DNA of 8,072 nucleotides from an uncultured Bacteroides sp. (GTDB lineage Bacteria > Bacteroidota > Bacteroidia > Bacteroidales > Bacteroidaceae), in NCBI GenBank assembly GCA_934716785.1, contig CAKUYM010000189.1, positions 1-8,072 of the forward strand, given 5' to 3'. Positions within the stretch are counted from its first letter, which is position 1, and the number at the start of each line of letters is the position of its first letter. A program made the position numbers and the translations under genes. Below are positions 1 through 5,784 of this stretch, in pieces. The notes beneath the pieces were generated by a model that worked only from the letters and a program-made list of their open reading frames with translations, searched no databases and was not told the DNA's origin.

Positions 1-56
1 CCGATGAACAACGTCACATCAAGCCATTATTTGATTTGAAAAAGTTTTTGGGGTGA
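1..56 (+). CDS. C-terminal end of an unidentified convergent gene (partial)
   Basis: One plus-strand frame is open from the window edge (first full codon at base 3) to a TGA at 54-56. It encodes 17 residues, DEQRHIKPLFDLKKFLG. The mixed charged and hydrophobic composition looks like a normal protein C-terminus, and a hairpin begins five bases after the stop, as expected at a gene end. The other two plus frames stop earlier, at bases 5-7 and 37-39. If real, this gene converges on the glycosyltransferase cluster, with about 59 bp between the two stop codons. The tail is too short to assign a family, and a chance open frame of this length is possible. Confidence 0.4.
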   Translation, partial: DEQRHIKPLFDLKKFLG

Positions 57-60
57 CGCA

Positions 61-76
61 TTCCCGAAGTCGGGAA
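61..76. terminator. short hairpin between convergent gene ends, possible terminator
   Basis: TTCCCG and CGGGAA form a perfect 6-bp inverted repeat around the four-base loop AAGT. It lies between the stop of the putative plus-strand gene (54-56) and the stop of the leftmost glycosyltransferase (116-118). The position suits a bidirectional terminator. The stem is short and neither side is followed by a clear run of T, so a canonical intrinsic terminator is not proven. Confidence 0.4.
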
Positions 77-115
77 AGTTTATGCAAAGTTACGGTTTTC
101 GTTGTAAATCTATGG

Positions 116-1186
116 TTATTTGCGGTAAGTTTTTACCGTATCCACCAGTATTTCGGACAATTCGCGGCTGTAATGTTCCAAATTAAACTCCCGTTCCGCC
201 AGTTTGCGACCGTTGGCTCCCATCCGCTGTGCCTCTTCGGGGTGGGTGAAGAGGTAGTTGGTGGCTCGTTCCCAACCTTCGATGTCGTTATAGTCTACGT
301 AAATGCCGGCTTCTTCTTTCTCGATGTCCATCTCGAACTTGGGGTTGCGGCTGCAAATCACCGGAAGTCCCAGGGCGAATGCTTCTACCAGGGTGGTCAG
401 CCCCACCGTGTAGGGGAAGTTGAGGCAACAGATTACTACCATTTTCGAACGGCACACTTCTATGGCAAGCTTGTGAGGAATGATGCCGCTGGTGATATGT
501 GTCCGTATGTTGGGGCACGATGCGTATTGTTGCAGCAGACATTGGTACTCCTTGTCCGGCGTAGTGAAAATGTCGATGGGGAGTCCTGTATCGGCAAATG
601 CCTTTAGCAGGGTGGCGAAGTCGCGGTTCTCTTTCCCGGTGGTGATAAACACTTTTTCTTGATTTTTGTCTTTCGCGGCGGGAAGGTGCTGTTTCAGATA
701 ATCATAAAAAGCAAGGTCGGCTCCCCAATGTATCAGATGCAGTTGGTCGGCGGTGACTTTGCCCGATTTTAGCGAATCGTCTATCAATGCCTGGCTGAAA
801 AAGAACATCTGGTCGATACCTTTATAGTAAAAGCGTGAAATCAGGTTTTTCAGTTTGCCGGAGTTGCGAACCACCGCCTGATGATGCCAAATGGCTATAG
901 GCTTGCGGTACAGCCCCAGCGCATGGAAAAAGATGACGAGTTCCAATCCGTAGAAAGAGGTGCCGTATAGTAGGTCATACGGTTCCTTGCAACGCATGAT
1001 TTCAAAGAAATTGTAGATCGAAAACCGCAACCGGGAAGAGAACCGGCGGTAACGGTGGAGTATCGGGGTGATGCCCAACTTCTCGAAATGCGTGAGTCCG
1101 TATAAAATATGTCCGGGATGCAGATGGTTCTTCCATTCCTCCAGTGCTTCCTGTATGGGACGTGTGTGGTAATAATAGATCTTCAT
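116..1186 (-). CDS. GT-B fold glycosyltransferase, group 1 (GT4-like)
   Basis: This 356-residue protein probably transfers a sugar from a nucleotide donor to the growing lipid-linked glycan on the cytoplasmic face of the inner membrane. It has the two-domain GT-B layout. The N-terminal half (about 1-155) contains a WHHQ segment (100-103) and ends at a WGAD motif (154-157), as group 1 enzymes do. The C-terminal Rossmann half opens with VFITTGKENRDF (179-190) and carries the donor-site stretch GLTTLVEAFALGLPVI (262-277) with Glu268. The first glutamate of the usual E-x7-E pair is not evident; Thr260 sits at that spacing. There is no signal peptide or membrane segment. Its ATG overlaps the TGA of the upstream gene (ATGA), and AAAGGAG lies about 10 bases ahead inside that gene, so translation is probably coupled. 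It is the last gene of the run. Donor, acceptor and linkage cannot be read from sequence. Confidence 0.88.
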   Translation of the reverse strand: MKIYYYHTRPIQEALEEWKNHLHPGHILYGLTHFEKLGITPILHRYRRFSSRLRFSIYNFFEIMRCKEPYDLLYGTSFYGLELVIFFHALGLYRKPIAIWHHQAVVRNSGKLKNLISRFYYKGIDQMFFFSQALIDDSLKSGKVTADQLHLIHWGADLAFYDYLKQHLPAAKDKNQEKVFITTGKENRDFATLLKAFADTGLPIDIFTTPDKEYQCLLQQYASCPNIRTHITSGIIPHKLAIEVCRSKMVVICCLNFPYTVGLTTLVEAFALGLPVICSRNPKFEMDIEKEEAGIYVDYNDIEGWERATNYLFTHPEEAQRMGANGRKLAEREFNLEHYSRELSEILVDTVKTYRK

Positions 1187-2097
1187 GCTCCGAAATCTCC
1201 TTTCAATGTACGTTTAATTCTTCGGATGGCCTTTGCCATAAAGCAATTCGTGCGGTGATAGTAGCGCACGAATGCATCTCTGGCTTGCTCGTTCTCTTCT
1301 ATCGGTGACAGCTTTTCCACCGGAAGCGGATTCAACCATAGAGTCGTGTCATACAGCCCCCCGCCGCCGCAATTGGTTCCGCTGCCGTCGAAGCCGGTGT
1401 TCCGGATGAGTGAACGTCCGACATTCAGCGAAAGTATGTCTGCCAGGAATAGACTGGCATTCCAGCGGATGGCCCATGAGTTGTTCTTCCCTTCAATTTG
1501 CCTGCGCAGCATTCGTGTGTAACCGTAAGTACCGTTGAAGTCGAACCTGCGGGTGAGATTGCGTTCTTCCAATTGCCGGAGAAGCTCCTTGCCGTCCGGG
1601 TTGAACAGTTTCCAAGCTCTGTCCCAAGTGGCCCATCCCCAACTGCCTGTCCATTTGATGAGAAAGGTATCGGGCAGGGAAGTGTCTTGCGTGAAATCGC
1701 AGCCCTGAATATGTCCTACACGTGGCTCGTCTTTGTACGTCTCAAGTGCGTCATTCATGAATTGCAGGAAATAGGGGGCGGCGATGAGGTCGTCTTCCAT
1801 TACAATCACTCTGCCGAAGCGGTTTACCTGAGTGGTTACTCCGTCAATGATGCTTCGTGCCAAGCCCCAGTTCTGTTCCCGTTCGATGATGGTGACAGAG
1901 GCAAACCCGTCAATGCCGCGGATGAACTGGCGGGTCTGTTCTACGCCTTCCCGGTTTTCAGGTGTTTTGGCAGCGTCGGAGTATATGAAGAGTGGGCTTT
2001 GTGCCGCCAACTCATTCGCCTGTAAGGAGGCGATGCATTGTCGGACGTGTCCCGGTCGGTTGTATACGAATAAAAGGATAGGTGCTGGGGTTGTCAT
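1183..2097 (-). CDS. GT-A fold glycosyltransferase (GT2-like, SWGWATW type)
   Basis: This 304-residue protein is a nucleotide-sugar-dependent transferase of the type usually annotated as family 2 or sugar transferase in Bacteroidetes polysaccharide loci. The N-terminus has the strand PILLFVYNRP (6-15), then YSDAAK (39-44) and NWGLARSIIDGV (76-87). The metal and donor-binding acidic motif is VMEDDLIAAPYF (99-110), with Glu101, Asp102 and Asp103. The signature GSWGWATWDRAWKLF (151-165) is characteristic of this subfamily, and SWAIRW (207-212) lies further on. The C-terminus is basic (RRIKRTLK, 292-299), which may help membrane association. No transmembrane segment is seen. It starts 100 bp after the WbsX-like gene, across a degenerate tandem repeat, and its stop overlaps the start of the next glycosyltransferase by ATGA. 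The EDD motif also resembles GT13-type enzymes. The substrate is unknown. Confidence 0.87.
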   Translation of the reverse strand: MTTPAPILLFVYNRPGHVRQCIASLQANELAAQSPLFIYSDAAKTPENREGVEQTRQFIRGIDGFASVTIIEREQNWGLARSIIDGVTTQVNRFGRVIVMEDDLIAAPYFLQFMNDALETYKDEPRVGHIQGCDFTQDTSLPDTFLIKWTGSWGWATWDRAWKLFNPDGKELLRQLEERNLTRRFDFNGTYGYTRMLRRQIEGKNNSWAIRWNASLFLADILSLNVGRSLIRNTGFDGSGTNCGGGGLYDTTLWLNPLPVEKLSPIEENEQARDAFVRYYHRTNCFMAKAIRRIKRTLKGDFGA

Positions 2098-2119
2098 AAG
2101 CTGTTATTTGGGCTGATTT

Positions 2120-2230
2120 CGTTCATTGCTTTCTTTCAATGTTCTCTTCGAGCTTTATTCATTGCTTCTTTCAAAGTTCTCATTCGAAGCTTTTTCATTA
2201 CTTTCTTTCAATGTTTTCATCCAATGCTTC
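2120..2230 (-). repeat. three 37-bp imperfect tandem repeats spanning a stop codon
   Basis: Three adjacent 37-bp units lie at 2194-2230, 2157-2193 and 2120-2156. On the minus strand they share the pattern (G/A)AAGC...GA(A)AAC.TTGAAAGAA...AATGAA. The first unit encodes the last ten residues of the WbsX-like protein (EALDENIERK) plus its TAA. The other two are degenerate copies in the following noncoding gap. A further partial match (GCATTGAAAGAA) lies upstream in the coding sequence. Because 37 is not a multiple of three, each copy is shifted by one frame. I read this as local duplication of the gene's 3' end followed by drift. It makes up most of the 100-bp gap before the next gene. Confidence 0.8.
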
Positions 2231-3298
2231 TTTCAATGCCTCGAGATAAGAAAGTCCGAATTTCAAATCCGGCTCCATGTAGTTGCCTTCCGCCCATTCG
2301 TTCCATGATTTGAGAAAGACAATGCGTTTGTCCTCAGGCTTGTGAATGACATTGGCAAACGTTTGGAGTATATGCTTCTTGAACTTCTCCGGCGTGGAAT
2401 GGATAAGGATATGCCCTTTTCTGCCGGAACGCGGGGAGTGATCCCAGTTCGGTATGATGGTCGGGTAGCAGTCAGTCTCCCTATCCTCGACGCCGGTGAA
2501 GTACTTGGCAGCCCGGGTGTAGTCAACGATGCGTCCCCTCTTAAAAATGATGCGCATGGCTTTCATGTAGATTTTCTCAAGGAGGGAGTAGTCCTGTTTG
2601 AAGAAATCGAACAGTCTGACAATGTTGACGGCATCAAATCCCATTCCTTTTAACGTCTGCACTTCATTGGCGTTATTAGTCTGCCCGATGAAATGGATAC
2701 CCTTCAGCCCGTTCTCACGGGCGAGTTTCTGCCATCGTCCGATAAACCGTTTGGCATCGGGCAACTCGAAGGGGTTATATACCATAAATACGGGTTTGCC
2801 GTCTACGCATATATAGCGATGGTCTTTAAAGGCAGGAAGCAATGTGTTGAAATGTGCCGTCTCGTCCGCTTCGCCCGGATAGAGTTGTTCCATGAGTACC
2901 CGGTGAGTTCCCTCTTTGCTGAATTGCTTGTCTTCCCAGCTATGGTTGGCCCATGAAAGGCAGAAGGGGAAATCGGGCTTGCCGGATGCCAGTACTTCCT
3001 GAAAGGGGCGTTGCAGGAGTTGCCGCCTGTTGCCAAACCAATAGTGCCAGTAACAGAACCCTTCCACTCCGTATTTTTCGGCCATTTCGGCCTGCTCTAT
3101 ACGCGTTTCGGGCACTCGCAGGTCATAATAGCCCAAGTCGGCAGGGACACGGGGCTGATAGTGCCCACGGAACAACGGCCGGGCTTTGCCCACATTCGTC
3201 CATTCGGTGAACCCCTTGCCCCACCATTGGTCGTTCTCGGCAGTGGGGTGATATTGGGGAAGATAAAAGGCTATGACACGTACTTGATTGCTATTCAT
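2198..3298 (-). CDS. WbsX-like glycan biosynthesis protein (GH99-like domain)
   Basis: This 366-residue protein matches the WbsX family, found in O-antigen and capsule clusters and related to the GH99 endo-alpha-mannosidase fold. It is generally annotated as a glycosyltransferase, although direct biochemical proof for the family is thin. Family motifs run along the whole length: AFYLPQYHP (10-18), WWGKGFTEWTNV (25-36), GFCYWHYWF (80-88), LSWANHSW (114-121), PNWDHSPR (283-290) and KSWNEWAEGNYMEPD (330-344), with conserved aromatic and acidic residues suited to a sugar-binding cleft. There is no signal peptide, so it is probably cytoplasmic, which argues for glycan assembly rather than secreted degradation. 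Its ATG overlaps the TGA of the GT8 gene (ATGA). The 3' end, including the last ten codons and the stop, is the first unit of a 37-bp tandem repeat. Family assignment is firm; the reaction is not known. Confidence 0.88.
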   Translation of the reverse strand: MNSNQVRVIAFYLPQYHPTAENDQWWGKGFTEWTNVGKARPLFRGHYQPRVPADLGYYDLRVPETRIEQAEMAEKYGVEGFCYWHYWFGNRRQLLQRPFQEVLASGKPDFPFCLSWANHSWEDKQFSKEGTHRVLMEQLYPGEADETAHFNTLLPAFKDHRYICVDGKPVFMVYNPFELPDAKRFIGRWQKLARENGLKGIHFIGQTNNANEVQTLKGMGFDAVNIVRLFDFFKQDYSLLEKIYMKAMRIIFKRGRIVDYTRAAKYFTGVEDRETDCYPTIIPNWDHSPRSGRKGHILIHSTPEKFKKHILQTFANVIHKPEDKRIVFLKSWNEWAEGNYMEPDLKFGLSYLEALKEALDENIERK

Positions 3299-4290
3299 AA
3301 TGACTGTTTTTTAGAGGTAAGACGGGACGAAACTTTTGATAAGAAACGTCTCAGGCTGTATTTCCTTATTCTTTTCTGTATGAAACCCGGCAGCTCTTTC
3401 AGGAATCTGGCGGTGCAGCCCGATTCGCGGAGCAAGGATAGCCATACTCCGTGCTTGATAACCGAAAGGCTGTTCCAAGGTTTGTTTTCTCCCACATAAT
3501 GAAGTTGCACGGGATTATCCAAGGCTTCCTTGAACAGGCGGCATGCTTCTTCGTGTGCTTTCGGCAGGCCGTCGTTGTCCTGATAGAAAGCCGCAGTATT
3601 GGGATTTATCTTATAATAGTAGTTGCACACGCAGAATTTTATCGGAAGATATTCGATATACGGCCAGCAGCACAAGATCATGCAATCCTGTTCCGGCAAG
3701 CATAGCTTGTGATAGTTTGCCTTATAATAATCCGTCAACTTCTTCTGCATCGAATGCTCCCTGATTGCTTTTAAGTTCATCAGCAGGTATCCGGCGGCAA
3801 TCTCTTTCTTCAGTATTTCTATCTCTTCTGTGGTGAATTTGTCCTTGTAGTTCTTGAGGCGGTCGCTTTCCAATATCTGCCCTATTCCTGCAAAATAGAA
3901 GAATTTGTCCTGATGCATGAAATAAGATTCGGAAATGTCGCCGGTGAATACGACATCCACATCGGTACAGATAATCCGGTCGTACTGCGGGAATATCTCG
4001 GGTGCAATAAGTTTGTAGTATATTTCTTTGGAGAAGTGGGCTTTGCTCCGGAGTATATTCTCATCGTCATCAAAAGAGGAGGTGTCGATAAACTCGATGG
4101 ACGCATTCTTGAATTTGCCGACTAATCGGATTATTTCTTCTTGCAGATGTTCAGGAATGTCCGTATGGAGTACATACAGCCTGTATTCATACTTTGGCGA
4201 GGCATATTTCAGCATAGAGTAAATAGCGACCTCGGCCGCTACTACATAGTTTCTGTCAAATGTAAAAAAAACAGGTATTTTCTCCATCAT
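3295..4290 (-). CDS. glycosyltransferase family 8 protein
   Basis: This 331-residue retaining GT-A enzyme of the LPS galactosyl/glucosyltransferase type (RfaI/RfaJ, LgtC-like) probably uses a UDP-hexose. The start VFFTFDRNYVVAAEVAIYSM (7-26) is the GT8 donor-binding beginning. The metal-binding DxD is Asp110-Val-Asp112 in ICTDVDVVF. AAGYLLMNL (165-173) matches the usual family segment, Gln201-Asp202 is the conserved QD, and HYVGENKPW (264-272) is the C-terminal HxxGxxKPW motif. All expected catalytic landmarks are present and the length is normal. The C-terminal tail (about 304-329) is rich in Arg, Lys and Ser, consistent with binding to the inner membrane surface. The first of two adjacent ATG codons is preferred because GGAG sits seven bases ahead of it. 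It follows the flippase gene after 41 bp and overlaps the WbsX-like gene by ATGA. Confidence 0.93.
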   Translation of the reverse strand: MMEKIPVFFTFDRNYVVAAEVAIYSMLKYASPKYEYRLYVLHTDIPEHLQEEIIRLVGKFKNASIEFIDTSSFDDDENILRSKAHFSKEIYYKLIAPEIFPQYDRIICTDVDVVFTGDISESYFMHQDKFFYFAGIGQILESDRLKNYKDKFTTEEIEILKKEIAAGYLLMNLKAIREHSMQKKLTDYYKANYHKLCLPEQDCMILCCWPYIEYLPIKFCVCNYYYKINPNTAAFYQDNDGLPKAHEEACRLFKEALDNPVQLHYVGENKPWNSLSVIKHGVWLSLLRESGCTARFLKELPGFIQKRIRKYSLRRFLSKVSSRLTSKKQSL

Positions 4291-4301
4291 GCTTCTTCTC
4301 C

Positions 4302-4336
4302 TTTAAGATTTTATCCCCTCTTTTTAAGATTTTATC
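4302..4336 (-). repeat. 21-bp tandem duplication across the flippase stop codon
   Basis: The 14-bp sequence TTTAAGATTTTATC occurs at 4302-4315 and again at 4323-4336, a 21-bp period. Neighbouring bases (AGAG, or the like, ahead of GATAAAATCTTAAA on the minus strand) also match. The copy at 4323-4336 contains the flippase TAA (4332-4334). The copy at 4302-4315 lies in the 41-bp gap and runs up to the GGAG ahead of the GT8 start. This looks like a small tandem duplication of the gene end. Confidence 0.75.
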
Positions 4337-5780
4337 TCTTCTTCTTTTGGAAGAAAAATTGAACACTCTCCTTGAATGTGACCGAACCGCTTATCCACAT
4401 GGCTGCTGTATATAAGGTGGCTGCAACAATGATTTTGGCGGCCAGCAATAAGTATATATTGGATATGCCACAGGTGCAATAGTGTGCCGCCAGCATGCTT
4501 CCGCCGGCAATAATGGCAAAGGGGCAGACGTCTTTCAAAGCCTGGAACACGCTCAGACGTATCTCCCGCCATACAAAATATTGCCACACTGCCAACCAGG
4601 CGATATTGATGCAGACATAATATTTCACCAATGTGGAAATGCCATAACTGCTGCAATAGAGCATCATTGATACTTGTACAATGCCCAGAATGATGGTGCT
4701 CCACATATAGATGTTTGATTTCCCCTTACTGATAATCAGGTTCGAGTAGAGGTTACCGATGGCGAGGAATGCGCTTCCGATGCATAATATCCTCAGGATT
4801 TCCGCACTTACCGCCCATTTGGACGTGATGGCGATGGTAATCAGCTCCGGCGTAATAAACGACAGGCCGAACAAGGCGGGGAAAGAAATGAATGCCGTGA
4901 AACGGAGCATTTTGCGGAATACGCGTTTCTGACGTTCATGGTCGTCTGTGACACTGGACAGTGTGGGTTGTGCCACTTCCCTTATCATTCCGTAGATTAC
5001 GGAATACCCCATGCCGTTCCATTTGTTGGCTTGGTTGAAGTCGCCGACGTCTTGCTCCGAGTAGAACTTGCCAAGGATTACGGACAGGATATTGTTATTG
5101 ATGTTGGTGAATATATTTGTTATCAGTAACCGGCTGCTGAAAGCAATCATTCCTTTCAATGGCTTCAGGTTGATGCGTATGCTTGGACGCCAGGGGGAGA
5201 AATACCAGTAGCAGCAGGTGACGGAGAATACGTAAATGATGGTTTGCGTTGCATATCCCCAATAAGCCATGCCGCAGTATGCCATAGTCACCCCTATGGT
5301 GCCCGAGATGGTAAGGCCGATCAGTGTCGAAACAGCCTTCTGTTTCACCATCAGGTTGCGGAACATATAGGCACTTTGGGCGGTTCCGAGACTGGAGATG
5401 AAGATCCCTAAAAAGGAATAGCGTGCCAACGGTGTCAGGGCGGGGTTATCATAGAACTTCGCGATGTAGGGGGCACAGAAGAATAGCACGACATATAGCG
5501 TGAATCCCGTTGCGGAACTGAACCAGAACACTGCATTGTAGTCTTGATGCCGCACTTCCCTCTTGTTGGTAAGCGCAGCTGTGAATCCGCTTTCCTGCAG
5601 GCTGCCGGCTACCAGCGAAAAGATACTGAGCATGCCTATCATGCCGTAATCTTCACGGGACAACAGGCGGGCGAGGAATATCCCGAAGAGCAGATTCAGC
5701 AACTGCTGTATGCCGTTGCTGAATCCGCCCCAGAATAGTCCTTTCGCTGTTTTCTCTTTCAGTGATTGCTCTTCGCTCAT
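4332..5780 (-). CDS. Wzx-type polysaccharide flippase (MOP/PST family)
   Basis: This 482-residue integral inner-membrane protein is expected to flip an undecaprenyl-linked oligosaccharide from the cytoplasmic to the periplasmic side. It shows about 12-14 hydrophobic segments, for example near 14-38, 44-62, 83-108, 119-140, 150-168, 172-192, 290-312, 326-350, 357-378, 383-403, 417-433 and 441-462. The N-terminus has the layout of WzxC-like polysaccharide transporters: a short charged leader, then GLFWGGFSNGIQQLLNLLFG (14-33) followed by ARLLSREDYGMIGM (37-50). The length is normal. It starts four bases after the metG stop, so it is probably co-transcribed with metG, and the glycosyltransferases follow it. 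It is the only transporter in the cluster, and no Wzy-like polymerase is visible. The transported glycan cannot be deduced. The C-terminus ends in a basic QKKKR tail. Confidence 0.92.
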   Translation of the reverse strand: MSEEQSLKEKTAKGLFWGGFSNGIQQLLNLLFGIFLARLLSREDYGMIGMLSIFSLVAGSLQESGFTAALTNKREVRHQDYNAVFWFSSATGFTLYVVLFFCAPYIAKFYDNPALTPLARYSFLGIFISSLGTAQSAYMFRNLMVKQKAVSTLIGLTISGTIGVTMAYCGMAYWGYATQTIIYVFSVTCCYWYFSPWRPSIRINLKPLKGMIAFSSRLLITNIFTNINNNILSVILGKFYSEQDVGDFNQANKWNGMGYSVIYGMIREVAQPTLSSVTDDHERQKRVFRKMLRFTAFISFPALFGLSFITPELITIAITSKWAVSAEILRILCIGSAFLAIGNLYSNLIISKGKSNIYMWSTIILGIVQVSMMLYCSSYGISTLVKYYVCINIAWLAVWQYFVWREIRLSVFQALKDVCPFAIIAGGSMLAAHYCTCGISNIYLLLAAKIIVAATLYTAAMWISGSVTFKESVQFFFQKKKR

Positions 5781-5784
5781 TCTA

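Noticed and set aside
332..336. Loss of the KMSKS motif in MetG (residues 332-336 of the protein read KISTS)
   Set aside because: The spacing and surroundings are intact, the loop tolerates variation, and I recall KISTS as usual in Bacteroidetes MetG, so it is not evidence of inactivation.
53..607. A 184-codon plus-strand open frame at the left edge
   Set aside because: It overlaps the GT-B glycosyltransferase on the opposite strand, and its ATG falls across the stop codon of the putative convergent gene. The protein has no recognisable motif, so it is a shadow frame.
2172..2179. Possible -7 promoter box (GAACTTTG on the minus strand) in the gap before the EDD glycosyltransferase
   Set aside because: The first base of TAnnTTTG is wrong, there is no -33 box, and the sequence is part of a degenerate 37-bp repeat.
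2120..2230. CRISPR array
   Set aside because: Only three units occur, with no unique spacers between them, and the first unit is coding sequence. They are direct tandem duplications.
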